This document shows, piece after piece, positions 42,466 through 51,598 of a DNA stretch of 64,000 nt (positions within the stretch are counted from its first letter, which is position 1; each line of letters opens with the position of its first letter). The notes beneath the pieces are model-generated. The model saw nothing but the letters and a program-made list of their open reading frames with translations. It had not been told where the DNA came from and made no database searches. The DNA comes from Actinomyces qiguomingii (GTDB taxonomy: Bacteria; Actinomycetota; Actinomycetes; Actinomycetales; Actinomycetaceae). The stretch is taken from positions 620,001 to 684,000 of the forward strand of contig NZ_CP025228.1 of assembly GCF_004102025.1 (NCBI RefSeq), read 5' to 3'. The position numbers and the translations under genes were made by a program.

Positions 42466-43497
42466 TCAGCTCGGTGCCCGCAGCATGGAGGCCCCCTCGT
42501 GGAAGACGGGATCGATCAGCTCCGGTTCCCTGCCGTCCAGAGGCGGTGCTCCCTCGAGCTGGTCGACCAGTAGATCGACGGCGGTGGCGGTCACCTTGGG
42601 CACGTCCGAGTCGTAGTAGGTGTAGTCCACCGGTGTGTGAGGAGAGTCGCCCGACCCTCCGGCGCCGATGACCGACACGTCCACACCGGGCGTGAGCCCC
42701 TCCGCCAGGAGCACATTGATTACGTCGTCGATTGAAGTGGCCGGCGAGGCGATGAAGGCGTTGGCGCGATCGGGGCGGGTGAGATATTCGTGCACGGCCG
42801 CCCTTGTTGGGCCGAAGCCGCGTGCGATGGCCAATGAGTCGAGCGATAGGCCCAGTGCTGAGGCCCTCTCCGTCAGCGTGCGGTCGAAGCGTTGAATGAA
42901 GCCCATGGGGCTGATGTGCTCGGACGATGACCTGACTACGAGTGCTCTGCCGTGCCCGGCGTCGTGTACTTTCTGGGCGCAGCCCGCGCCGATGGACTCG
43001 AAGTCGGTATCCGTGGCGATCACCGATTCGGCGTCGTGGCTGAGACCGATGAACACCGAGGGGATGCGCAGATCGTGCGCGGCCGCCACGCGGGCATCGT
43101 CATCGAGCACGTCCATTACCAGTATGCCGTCACAAAGCGCGGACTCGGTCAGGCGCCGCATACCCTCCACGCCCTCCTCGCCGCTGATGACCAGCAGGTC
43201 GTAGCCGCGACGTCTGCATGCGGCGGCGAGGGAGACGATGTAGCGGTACTGACCCGGGGCGTCGATGCGCTCGTGATAGGGCACCAGCAGACCTATGATC
43301 CTGGACTCCGAACTCTTCAGCGCCCGTGCGCTCGCATGCGGCCGGTACCCCAGTTCGGCCATCGCCGCGCGTACGCGCGCACGCGTATCGGGCGCGACGA
43401 AGCGCTTGCCGCTGAGCACGTAGGAGACCGTGGACTGGGAGACTCCGGCTGCCTCCGCGACGTCGCGGCTGGTGGGTGAGGACTGCATGGCGGACAC
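42466..43497 (-). CDS. LacI-family regulator of the 43.7-48.9 kb operon
   Basis: This 343-residue repressor has the HTH TSRDVAEAAGVSQSTVSYVLSG near residues 9-30 and the sugar-binding domain after it. GTG 43497 is taken as start; ATG 43488 is equally possible. It is divergent from a binding protein, two permeases and a GH31 gene, and a TGCGCA-type palindrome lies between. The 3' end is only 20 bases from repeat copy C. Confidence 0.88.
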   Translation of the reverse strand: MSAMQSSPTSRDVAEAAGVSQSTVSYVLSGKRFVAPDTRARVRAAMAELGYRPHASARALKSSESRIIGLLVPYHERIDAPGQYRYIVSLAAACRRRGYDLLVISGEEGVEGMRRLTESALCDGILVMDVLDDDARVAAAHDLRIPSVFIGLSHDAESVIATDTDFESIGAGCAQKVHDAGHGRALVVRSSSEHISPMGFIQRFDRTLTERASALGLSLDSLAIARGFGPTRAAVHEYLTRPDRANAFIASPATSIDDVINVLLAEGLTPGVDVSVIGAGGSGDSPHTPVDYTYYDSDVPKVTATAVDLLVDQLEGAPPLDGREPELIDPVFHEGASMLRAPS

Positions 43498-43648
43498 TCT
43501 CGCTCGGGGGATGGACTGGCACCCCGCGCTCGCGCACGACTTGCCAGATTCGATTCATGATGATACATTTCTCGCCCGAGGCGGAGCGAAGACGCTTCGT
43601 CAGGTCTTTCTCACAACATCGTAGGGCGACATGAGCAAATCTAACAGG

Positions 43649-43666
43649 TGCGCATACGTTTGCGCA
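43649..43666. promoter_or_regulatory. LacI-type operator in the divergent region
   Basis: TGCGCATACGTTTGCGCA is an 18-bp palindrome with 16 matching positions and the central ACGT expected for a LacI operator. An overlapping perfect 8-bp palindrome, ATACGTAT, follows at 43666. The site lies 44 bases before the binding-protein start and can serve both directions. Confidence 0.6.
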
Positions 43667-43709
43667 TACGTATCGATGAGTTCGCCGCCGCCCTGGGAAC
43701 GGAGTCGAC

Positions 43710-44987
43710 ATGTTCATCAACGCCCGTACATCCGCGGGAACACGCCCCGCCCGGAGGCCGGCCATCAACCGCCGTCGCGCCCTTCAAGGTGCCGCCCTGG
43801 CGGCCGCCGTCCTCCCGCTGGCTGCCTGCGCCGGCCGTGGCGGGGGCAAGGCCGCAGGAGAGGTCACCTCCCTGAAGGTGCTGGACTACTACGCCGATGA
43901 GCCGGACAACCAGATCTTCCAGCAGGCGCTCGAGGCTGCCGCCGAGCAGGTCGGGGTCACCATCGAACGGGAGAGTGTCAGCGGCACGGGCCTGATCCAG
44001 AAGGTCCTGCAGATGAGTTCCTCGCGCACCTTGCCCGACCTGCTCATGCTGGACAATCCCGACCTGCAGCAGATTGCCGCCACCGGAGCACTGGCGCCCT
44101 TGAACGACTTCGGCATCACCGCCGACGGCTTCATTGAGGGCTTCATCGGCGCGGGCACCTACGACGGCGAGCTGTACGGCATGGGCCCGTGCGCCAACAC
44201 CCTGGGCCTGTACTACAACCAAGACCTGCTGGACGCCGCCGGCGTGGCGGTGCCCACCACCTGGGATGAGCTCAAGGCGACTGCGAAGGCGCTGACCAAG
44301 GACGGGGTGTACGGCTTCGCTTTCTGCGCCAAGGCCTCCTATGAGGGATCCTGGCAGTTCCTGCCCTTCTTCTGGTCGGCCGGCGCCGACGAGACCGACA
44401 TCGCCACCGCCGAGGCCGCCGCGGCCCTCCAGCTGCTGGTGGACCTGGTCGGTGAGGGCTCCGCCTCCCAATCGGTGCTCAACTGGGGGCAGGGCGATCT
44501 GGGTGAGCAGTTCACCTCCGGCAAGGCGGCCATGATCGTCAACGGCCCGTGGATGACCAACACCTTCAATGATTCCGGTATCAACTGGGGTGTGGCCGAG
44601 ATCCCGGTCCCCAAGGCCGGGGACACCGCGGTGTCCCCACTGGGCGGTGAGTTGTGGACCGTGCCGCTCACCGGCGACCAGGCGCGCCAAAAGAAGGCCG
44701 CCGAGTTGCTCGCGGTGCTGCTGGGCGAGGACTCGCTTCTGGAGTTGAACACCTCCCGTTACACCATCCCCACCCGCCAGGCCGCCGACGCAGACTACCT
44801 GGCGGCGCTGCCGGACATGGAGCCGCTGGTCACGGCCGTCAACAACGGCCGCTCCCGCACGGCCCAGCTCGGTGAGGCCTGGCCCAAGACGGCCGAGGCC
44901 CTCTACAACGCCATGCAGTCGGCTCTGACCGGCAAGGCCACGCCGCTGGAGGCACTGAAAACCGCCAAGGCCGACTTCGTGTCCTGA
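43710..44987 (+). CDS. Sugar ABC transporter substrate-binding lipoprotein
   Basis: This 425-residue SBP_bac_1 protein has an N-terminus with a basic run (INRRRALQG) and the lipobox LPLAAC, Cys40 lipidated. It shows LGLYYNQDLLDAAGVAVPTTWDELK and the closing segment MIVNGPWMTNTFNDSGINWG. The ATG follows CGGAG. The 99 bases after it hold no gene. It delivers a glycoside to the two permeases next; the ATPase must be encoded elsewhere. Confidence 0.87.
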   Translation: MFINARTSAGTRPARRPAINRRRALQGAALAAAVLPLAACAGRGGGKAAGEVTSLKVLDYYADEPDNQIFQQALEAAAEQVGVTIERESVSGTGLIQKVLQMSSSRTLPDLLMLDNPDLQQIAATGALAPLNDFGITADGFIEGFIGAGTYDGELYGMGPCANTLGLYYNQDLLDAAGVAVPTTWDELKATAKALTKDGVYGFAFCAKASYEGSWQFLPFFWSAGADETDIATAEAAAALQLLVDLVGEGSASQSVLNWGQGDLGEQFTSGKAAMIVNGPWMTNTFNDSGINWGVAEIPVPKAGDTAVSPLGGELWTVPLTGDQARQKKAAELLAVLLGEDSLLELNTSRYTIPTRQAADADYLAALPDMEPLVTAVNNGRSRTAQLGEAWPKTAEALYNAMQSALTGKATPLEALKTAKADFVS

Positions 44988-45086
44988 GGACGACGGCGGT
45001 CGGGGCCAGTGCGGTTCCGGCCGCCACCGGGCACCTCGCCGCCCTCCCCAAGCCGCTGAACACGATCCATTTTGAAGGAGACGATG

Positions 45087-46001
45087 ATGACCGCACCGCA
45101 CTCCGGTTCGGAGCGCCCCTGGCGGCGCAGGCGCGAGGAGGCCTTCCGCTGGGCCTTCCTCACTCCCGCGCTGGTATTCCTGCTGGCGTACTTCGGCTAC
45201 CCGATCGTCAAGAACCTGATGATGAGTGTGCAGGAGTACACCACTCGCACCTTCTACACCGGCGAGGCGCCATTCGTGGGTCTGGCCAACTATGCGACGG
45301 TTGTGAAGTCCTCGGTGTTCTCAACCGCAATGGCCAACACCGTGCTGTTCACGGTTGGCTCGATCGCCGGGCAGTTCACTATCGGAATGGCGCTGGCCGT
45401 CTTCTTCAATAAGAACTTCCCACTGAGCGGGGTGATGCGCTCACTGATGCTGCTGCCCTGGCTACTGCCCATGATCGTCTCCAGCGCCGTGTGGAAGTGG
45501 ATGCTGGATAAGGACTCCGGTGTCATCAACCAGATCTTGGGGATCGTCGGCATTGAGAACATTCCGTGGCTGACCAGCACCGATGTGGCCCTGGCGGCGG
45601 TGATCATGGTGAATATCTGGTTGGGCGTTCCCTTCAACATGACCATCTTGTACTCCGGGCTGCAGGACATCCCCGATGATCTCTACGAGGCTGCCGCCCT
45701 TGACGGCGCCACCGGGTGGAGGGCCTTCAGACACATCACCTGGCCGCTGCTGCGCCCGGTGGTGTCGGTGGTGCTGATCCTCGGGGTGGTCTACACCTTG
45801 AAGGTCCTGGACATCATTCTGGGGCTGACCGAGGGCGGACCCTCCGGCTCCACCCAGACCCTGGCCACCCAGTCCTACCGGTTGTCCTTCGCGAACTTCG
45901 AATTCGGTCAGGGGGCGGCCCTCGGCAACATCCTGGTGCTGATCTCCCTGGTGTTCGCCATTGTCTATCTGCGGATGACCCGCTCGTCAGCCGAGGAGTG
46001 A
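45087..46001 (+). CDS. Sugar ABC transporter permease (MalF/UgpA type)
   Basis: This 304-residue permease has six hydrophobic segments and the EAA loop EAAALDGATGWRAFRHITWP. ATG 45087 is chosen because AAGGAG (45075-45080) stands 6 bases before it; ATG 45084 would be too close. It is one of two membrane subunits of the importer and is followed 4 bases later by its partner. Confidence 0.87.
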   Translation: MTAPHSGSERPWRRRREEAFRWAFLTPALVFLLAYFGYPIVKNLMMSVQEYTTRTFYTGEAPFVGLANYATVVKSSVFSTAMANTVLFTVGSIAGQFTIGMALAVFFNKNFPLSGVMRSLMLLPWLLPMIVSSAVWKWMLDKDSGVINQILGIVGIENIPWLTSTDVALAAVIMVNIWLGVPFNMTILYSGLQDIPDDLYEAAALDGATGWRAFRHITWPLLRPVVSVVLILGVVYTLKVLDIILGLTEGGPSGSTQTLATQSYRLSFANFEFGQGAALGNILVLISLVFAIVYLRMTRSSAEE

Positions 46002-46005
46002 AACC

Positions 46006-46827
46006 ATGACTCATAACCACACGCGCAGGCCCTGGACACACACGGTGCTGGGCTGCCTGTTCCTGGCCCTCATGCTGTTCCCGGTCTACTGGATGGTCAA
46101 CGCCTCCTTCCAGCCCGGAGTCTCCACCGCCGATCTGGCCTGGTTCCCCATACGCCCCGGTCTGGACGGCTATCGGGCGGCCTTCGCCACCCAGGGGCCG
46201 AATCTGCTCACCAGCCTGATGGTGTCGGTGGGCGCAGTCCTGGTCAGCCTGACGGTGGCCACCCCGGCCGCCTACGCGCTGAGCCTGTACCGGGTGCGGG
46301 GCACCGGTGCGGTCATGTTCGCCCTGCTGCTCAGCCAGATGATCCCGGGGATCGTGATCGCCAACGCCCTGTACTCGGCCTACAACGACCTGGGGATTCT
46401 CAACACGACCCTAGGGCTGATCCTGGCCGACGCCTCGCTGGGAATTCCTTTCTCTATCCTGATCATCCAGGCGTTCATGCGGGCCATCCCCATGTCACTG
46501 CTGGAGGCCGCCCGGGTCGACGGCGCGGGCCGGCTGCGCACCTTCGTCTCGATTGTGCTGCCGCTGAGCCGGAACGCCATGATCACCGCCGCGCTATTCA
46601 GCTTCCTATTCGCCTGGAGCGACTTCCTGTTCGCGCTCACCCTTAACTCGAATTCGGTGGCGCGTCCCGTCACCCTGGGCATCTACCTGTTCATCGGCGG
46701 TTACGTGGCCGACTGGGGCTCGGTGATGGCCACGGCGACCATGGCGTCGGTGCCGGCGGCCGTGCTGCTGGTGGCGGCGCAGAAGTATGTGGCGGCGGGC
46801 GCCACCGGCGGGGCCGTCAAGGCATGA
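46006..46827 (+). CDS. Sugar ABC transporter permease (MalG/UgpE type)
   Basis: This 273-residue permease has six hydrophobic segments, the EAA loop EAARVDGAGRLRTFVSIVLP and the start MTHNHTRRPWTHTVLGCLFL. It forms the second half of the importer. The following GH31 gene begins 69 bases later. Confidence 0.87.
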   Translation: MTHNHTRRPWTHTVLGCLFLALMLFPVYWMVNASFQPGVSTADLAWFPIRPGLDGYRAAFATQGPNLLTSLMVSVGAVLVSLTVATPAAYALSLYRVRGTGAVMFALLLSQMIPGIVIANALYSAYNDLGILNTTLGLILADASLGIPFSILIIQAFMRAIPMSLLEAARVDGAGRLRTFVSIVLPLSRNAMITAALFSFLFAWSDFLFALTLNSNSVARPVTLGIYLFIGGYVADWGSVMATATMASVPAAVLLVAAQKYVAAGATGGAVKA

Positions 46828-46896
46828 GCGGTGGTTCCCGCAGATCCCGACCAACGATCCGAATACACACCTCTTCAACGTAAAGGAGCAGAAGTC

Positions 46897-48894
46897 TTGG
46901 AGTACACCCCGATCGACAACGGTTTCGAGGTGCGGTATGCCCACGAGGTATTGCGTGTGGAGCAGTGGGGACCGGACTCGGTGCGGGTCCGTGCGGCCCA
47001 GCATCGCATCCCCGCCAATGACGTCGGTGCCCTGGGTGAGACCGCGCCGGGAGGGCCCAGGTGTGAGGTCAGATACGAGGACGGCATGCCGACCCTGGTG
47101 GCGGGCGGGCTTACGGTCCAGGCCCGGCTGGATTCAGGCAACGGTAATCCCGCCGTCATGCTGACATTCCGTCGAACCGGCGACGGCGCCGAACTGCTGG
47201 CCGAGGAGCGCGAGCATTTCTGGTGGCCCGGCGCGCACGTCTTCTACGGGCAGAGGTCGGGGCTGTATGAGATTCACCAGCGCTTCAAGGCTTATGAAGG
47301 TGAGCGCATTTACGGACTGGGCCAGCACCAGCACGGCCGCCTGGACCACAAGGGTCTGGTCATGGATCTGGTGCAGCGCAACGCCGAGGTCAATATTCCC
47401 TTCTTTCTGTCCAGCCGCGGATACGGATTCCTGTGGAACAACCCCGCCGTGGGCCGGGTCGAGTTCGCCGAGAACGGCACCCGGTGGGTGGCCGACGCCG
47501 CGAGCGCGCTGGACTATTGGGTGACCGCGGGCGACACCCCCGCGCAGATAATCTCCCACTACGCCGACGCCGTCGGGCATGCGCCGCAGCTACCTGAATG
47601 GGCCTGCGGATTCTGGCAGTGCAAGCTCCGTTACCGCAGCCAGGAGGAGATCCTTCAGGTGGCGCGCGAGTACCGTCGCCGCGGACTGCCGCTGTCGGTG
47701 ATCGTCACCGACTTCTTCCACTGGACCGCCATGGGCGACTACTGCTTCGACCCGGCGGAGTACCCCGACCCCGCCGCCATGATGCGGGAGTTGGACGAGC
47801 TCGGTGTGAAGCTGATGGTTTCTATCTGGCCCACCGTGTCCCCGCTGTCGGAGAACTATGAGGAGATGAGCAGTCGTGGCCTGCTGGTCGGTGCCGACCA
47901 GGGCGTGGAATTCCACCAGCACATTCATGACAAGCAGATGCCCCGCTCCCTGCCGGTCGCCTTCTACGACCCCACCAACCCGCGCACCCGACGCTTCATC
48001 TGGGACACCGTCAAGCGGAACTACTTCGACGCCGGAGTACGGGTGTGGTGGTTGGACGCCTGCGAGCCCGAACTCAACCCCGGGCACCCGAAGAACCTGT
48101 CCTTTCACGCTGGCCCCGGAGCCGCCGTCGCCAATATCTACCCGCGCGACAATGCTCGCCTGTTCTATGAGGGTCACCAAGCGGCCGGGGGCGGCGACAC
48201 CGTGCTGCTATGCCGCTCGGCGTGGGCCGGGCAGGCCAAGTACGGCGTGGCGGTGTGGTCCGGCGACATCCCCCCGACCTGGGAATCCCTGGCCATCCAA
48301 GTGCGGGCGGGCCTGAGCATCGGGATCTCCGGCATCCCCTGGTGGACCACCGACATCGGTGGCTTCCATGGGGGTGATCCGGGTGACGAGGCCTACCGCG
48401 AGCTGTATGCCCGCTGGTTCGCCTTTGGGACCTTCTGCCCGCTGTTCCGGCTCCACGGGCACCGCGAGCCCCGCGGCGAGCTGGGCTCGCCCACCAGCGG
48501 CGGCCCGAATGAGGTGTGGAGCTACGGGGAGCGCTGCCTGGAGATCTCCCGCGCCCATATGGAGCTGCGTGAGCGGCTGCGCCCCTACATCGCCGAGGTC
48601 ATGGCGGAGGCGTCGTCCACCGGCATGCCCGCCATGCGGGCGCTGTTCCTGGACTTCCCGCAGGATGCGGCGGCCTGGGACGTAGAGGATGAGTTCCTGC
48701 TGGGGCCTGACCTGTTGGTGGCACCGGTGACGACGCCGGGCGTCATCAGCCGGTCGGTGTACCTGCCTGCCGGCGCCCGATGGCAGGAGATCCACTCCGG
48801 GCACACCTACGACGGCGGTGCCACCATCGAGGCGGATGCGCCGCAGGAGTACATTCCGGTCTTCCAGCGTATCGGCGGCTCCCTGTCGCTGTGA
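46897..48894 (+). CDS. Glycoside hydrolase family 31 (alpha-glucosidase/xylosidase type)
   Basis: This 665-residue GH31 enzyme has the nucleophile Asp387 in WWLDACEPE and the acid/base Asp457 in VWSGDIPPTWE; WWTTDIGGFHGG follows. The WLDACEPE form differs from the KTDFGE form of the YicI-like enzyme at 32.9 kb, placing it in another GH31 branch. TTG 46897 is the chosen start: AAAGGAG lies 8 bases before it and the upstream frame has no ribosome site. There is no signal peptide, so it acts on imported glycosides. Confidence 0.87.
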   Translation: MEYTPIDNGFEVRYAHEVLRVEQWGPDSVRVRAAQHRIPANDVGALGETAPGGPRCEVRYEDGMPTLVAGGLTVQARLDSGNGNPAVMLTFRRTGDGAELLAEEREHFWWPGAHVFYGQRSGLYEIHQRFKAYEGERIYGLGQHQHGRLDHKGLVMDLVQRNAEVNIPFFLSSRGYGFLWNNPAVGRVEFAENGTRWVADAASALDYWVTAGDTPAQIISHYADAVGHAPQLPEWACGFWQCKLRYRSQEEILQVAREYRRRGLPLSVIVTDFFHWTAMGDYCFDPAEYPDPAAMMRELDELGVKLMVSIWPTVSPLSENYEEMSSRGLLVGADQGVEFHQHIHDKQMPRSLPVAFYDPTNPRTRRFIWDTVKRNYFDAGVRVWWLDACEPELNPGHPKNLSFHAGPGAAVANIYPRDNARLFYEGHQAAGGGDTVLLCRSAWAGQAKYGVAVWSGDIPPTWESLAIQVRAGLSIGISGIPWWTTDIGGFHGGDPGDEAYRELYARWFAFGTFCPLFRLHGHREPRGELGSPTSGGPNEVWSYGERCLEISRAHMELRERLRPYIAEVMAEASSTGMPAMRALFLDFPQDAAAWDVEDEFLLGPDLLVAPVTTPGVISRSVYLPAGARWQEIHSGHTYDGGATIEADAPQEYIPVFQRIGGSLSL

Positions 48895-48912
48895 CTGCCC
48901 CGGTCACTCGAC

Positions 48913-48955
48913 CCGCCGGCCCCGGGCAGGGCCGGGACCTGCCCGGGGCCGGCGG
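48913..48955. terminator. Perfect 18-bp-arm hairpin between convergent genes
   Basis: CCGCCGGCCCCGGGCAGG (48913-48930) is exactly complementary to 48938-48955, with a 7-base loop. It lies between the 3' ends of the GH31 gene and uxaC, so it can serve both. No T-run is present, as in many high-GC terminators. Confidence 0.65.
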
Positions 48956-48998
48956 CAATGCGGGCTGCGGTTGCACGGACGTTGAGTCGATTGTGCTG

Positions 48999-50435
48999 TC
49001 AGTCGAGCTTGAAGGCGCGGCGGGGGATCGCCGCCACCAGGTCGCGGGCCACGGCCGCGGCCTCATCCAGGCCGATCCGGTGCTCCGTCACCAGCCGCGC
49101 CAGGAAGCCGGCGTCGCAGCGGCGCGCGATGCCGTGGCGCGCCGGGATCGAGCAGAAGGCCCGGGTGTCGTCGATAAAGCCGGAGGTCTTGTAGAAAGTC
49201 GCCGATCCGGTCGTCGCCTCCCGGAAACGGATGATCGCATCGGGCTCGTCGATGAACCACCACGGCACCCCCACGTACACCGCCCGGTACCATCCGGCCA
49301 GCGGCGCCAGTTCGCGGGAGTAGACCGTCTCATCGATGGTGAAGGGGATCAGGTGGAAGCCGGCGGCGTTGCCGTAGGCGTCCAGCAGCGGCTGCAGGGC
49401 ACGCGTGAACTCCACCGACGTGGGAATGTCCCCGCCCACATCCGCGCCGTAGCGGGCCAAGGCCCCGGAGTCGTGGTTGCGGAACACGGCCGGGTGCAGC
49501 GTCATCACCAATCCGTCGTCCACCGCCAGCCGTGCCTGGTCATTGACCATGTGCCGCCGCAGCCTGGCGGCGTCGCCGGCGTCAATCCGTCCCGCCAGGG
49601 CGCGGCCATACAGCACCTCCGCCTCCGCGTCGTCCAGGCGTTGCGTGCCCGCATCCGCATGGGAATGGTCGGAGGAGACCGCCCCGCACTCCTTGAAGAA
49701 GGCCCGACGGCGCCGCATCGCCTCCACATGTCCGGCGTAGGTCGATACGTCCTGGTCTGCGGCCCGCCCCAGCGTCTCGGTCAACTCCCGCCAGTCGGGC
49801 CGGGCCGGCTCCAGGTAGGCATCGGGCCGGAAGGTGGGGATCACCCGACCGTTCCAATCGGGGTCGGCGGTCAGGGCGCGATGGTCGGCCAGATCAGAGC
49901 AGGGGTCATCCGTGGTCGCCAGTACGGCAATGTTGAAGCGCTCATACAGCGCCCGGGCCGTGAACTGGGGCGTGTTCAGGGCGGCGTCGATCTGGTCGTA
50001 GATGTCGTCCGCGGTGGCGGCCGCCGGGCGCACCTGCACCCCGAATACGTCGTGGAAGACCTCGGTGAACCAGGTTTGCACCGGCGTACCCGCCAGCCGG
50101 TGCCAGTTCTCGCACAGCAGCCGGAATGCTGCCCGCGACTGCTGCGGACTCAGCTCGCTGCCCACCGGCACGCCCAGGTCCGCCAGCTCCACCCCGGCCA
50201 GGGAGTGCAGCAGCCGGTTGGTGTAGTGATCCGGGGTCAACAGCAGGCTGGTGGGGTCGGTGAAGGAGATGTCCTGGGCCAGCCATTGCGGCGGGACATG
50301 CCCGTGGGGGGAGATGATGGGCGCGTCGGCGATCTGGGCCAGCAGTTCCCGGGCCACGCTACGCGTAGTCGGATCGGCGGGCAGCAGCCGGTCGGGATCG
50401 AGGGTCAGCGGCTGGGACGAGGTCGGGGTGGACAC
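48999..50435 (-). CDS. uxaC: Glucuronate isomerase
   Basis: This 478-residue enzyme converts D-glucuronate to D-fructuronate, the first intracellular step after beta-glucuronidase. The amidohydrolase-like metal site appears as SPHGHVPP near residue 37, and LTPDHYTNRLLHSLAGVE, GFHLIPFTIDETVYSREL and VGVPWWFIDEPDA match UxaC. GTG 50435 is preferred, with AGGAG 7 bases before it; the frame is open well upstream without a ribosome site. It is last in the minus-strand order uidA, LacI, uxaC. Confidence 0.92.
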   Translation of the reverse strand: MSTPTSSQPLTLDPDRLLPADPTTRSVARELLAQIADAPIISPHGHVPPQWLAQDISFTDPTSLLLTPDHYTNRLLHSLAGVELADLGVPVGSELSPQQSRAAFRLLCENWHRLAGTPVQTWFTEVFHDVFGVQVRPAAATADDIYDQIDAALNTPQFTARALYERFNIAVLATTDDPCSDLADHRALTADPDWNGRVIPTFRPDAYLEPARPDWRELTETLGRAADQDVSTYAGHVEAMRRRRAFFKECGAVSSDHSHADAGTQRLDDAEAEVLYGRALAGRIDAGDAARLRRHMVNDQARLAVDDGLVMTLHPAVFRNHDSGALARYGADVGGDIPTSVEFTRALQPLLDAYGNAAGFHLIPFTIDETVYSRELAPLAGWYRAVYVGVPWWFIDEPDAIIRFREATTGSATFYKTSGFIDDTRAFCSIPARHGIARRCDAGFLARLVTEHRIGLDEAAAVARDLVAAIPRRAFKLD

Positions 50436-50478
50436 GAGTGGGCTCCTGATTCTTGGTGCTGTTGACGGGGAGGGTCTT

Positions 50479-51546
50479 TCAGGTGGCCTCCGGCAGACAG
50501 GCGGGCGCGGCGGGCGCCGGGCCGACGCTCTGCCGCTCCTGCAGGGACATCCCCACAACGGTGACCGCCGGCTGCGGCCGGGAGCGGTGACGCAGATGAC
50601 CGATGATTGCAGTTGCGGCACGGGCGCCGAGCCGGCGTGAGCCGGCCGCCAGAGAGGTCAGGCCCGGGTTGGTCAGGGCGGACAGGCCCGCATTGTCAAT
50701 GCCGATGATGGACACATCCGCGGGTACGCGCAGGCCGCGGGCCAGGGCGGCCTTCATGAAACCGATCGCCAGGACGTCGTTGTAGCCGACCACGGCGGTG
50801 GTGGGGCGGTGTCCCCAGGTCTCCAGGGCGTGCACCCCGCCGCCGACGGTGGGGGAGAAGGGACCGAGCCGCTGCGCCCTCACCCCCAGTGCATGGCAGG
50901 CTTGCGTCAGGCCCTCCCAGCGGGCGCCGTCGGCCCACGAGTCCGGCGGACCGGACAGATAGGTCACCGCGGTGTGCCCGTGAGCGGCCAGATGCTCGAC
51001 GACGGCGTGCATGCCCTGGGCGGAGTCCGGCAGGATCGAGGTCACGCCGGGGACCTGCCGGTTCAGCGACACCACCGGGACGGCCCGATTGAACTGCTGA
51101 ATCGCCGAGTTGCTCATGCGAGAGGCGGACAGGACTATGCCGTCGATCAGGTGCAGTACCTTGTCAATCGCGGCCCGCTCCTGGGCGGCATCCTCCCGCG
51201 AATCGATCAGCAGCACCGTATAGCCGTTGGCGCGCGCCGACTCCTGCATGCCGATCATGACCCGGCTGAAGAAGGGATTGCCGACGTCGGCGATCACCAG
51301 GGCGATCACATAGGTGTCCTCCGTGGAGTCCGCGGGGCGACGCGGCCGGGCGCGCTTGTATCCCAGCACCTCAGCCGCCTCATGGATGCGTGCGGCCGTT
51401 TCGGTCGACACCCGGCCCGGGCGGGATAGAGCCCGGGAGACCGTGGAGGGCGCCACTCCGGCCGCGGCGGCGATGTCGTAGATCGTCACCGGCTTACGGG
51501 GCGGCGCCTGCGGCACGGCGACCTCGGTGATGCTTTCTACGCCCAT
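50479..51546 (-). CDS. LacI-family regulator of glucuronide genes
   Basis: This 355-residue repressor has the HTH KPVTIYDIAAAAGVAPSTVSRALS near residues 18-40 and a full sugar-binding domain. The start at 51546 is preceded by GGGGAGA. It lies between uidA and uxaC on the same strand, and probably senses a glucuronate pathway intermediate such as fructuronate; that is an inference. Its operator is not certain. Confidence 0.87.
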   Translation of the reverse strand: MGVESITEVAVPQAPPRKPVTIYDIAAAAGVAPSTVSRALSRPGRVSTETAARIHEAAEVLGYKRARPRRPADSTEDTYVIALVIADVGNPFFSRVMIGMQESARANGYTVLLIDSREDAAQERAAIDKVLHLIDGIVLSASRMSNSAIQQFNRAVPVVSLNRQVPGVTSILPDSAQGMHAVVEHLAAHGHTAVTYLSGPPDSWADGARWEGLTQACHALGVRAQRLGPFSPTVGGGVHALETWGHRPTTAVVGYNDVLAIGFMKAALARGLRVPADVSIIGIDNAGLSALTNPGLTSLAAGSRRLGARAATAIIGHLRHRSRPQPAVTVVGMSLQERQSVGPAPAAPACLPEAT

Positions 51547-51598
51547 GTCAGCGTCTCCCCGGACCCGTTGGAGTTGCGACCACTGCGGTCCACTGCCG

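Noticed and set aside
41999..42616. Plus-strand reading frame over repeat copy C
   Set aside because: It consists of repeat translation (PTELDGHIDRTRW) plus the antisense end of the LacI gene; there is no ribosome site or domain.
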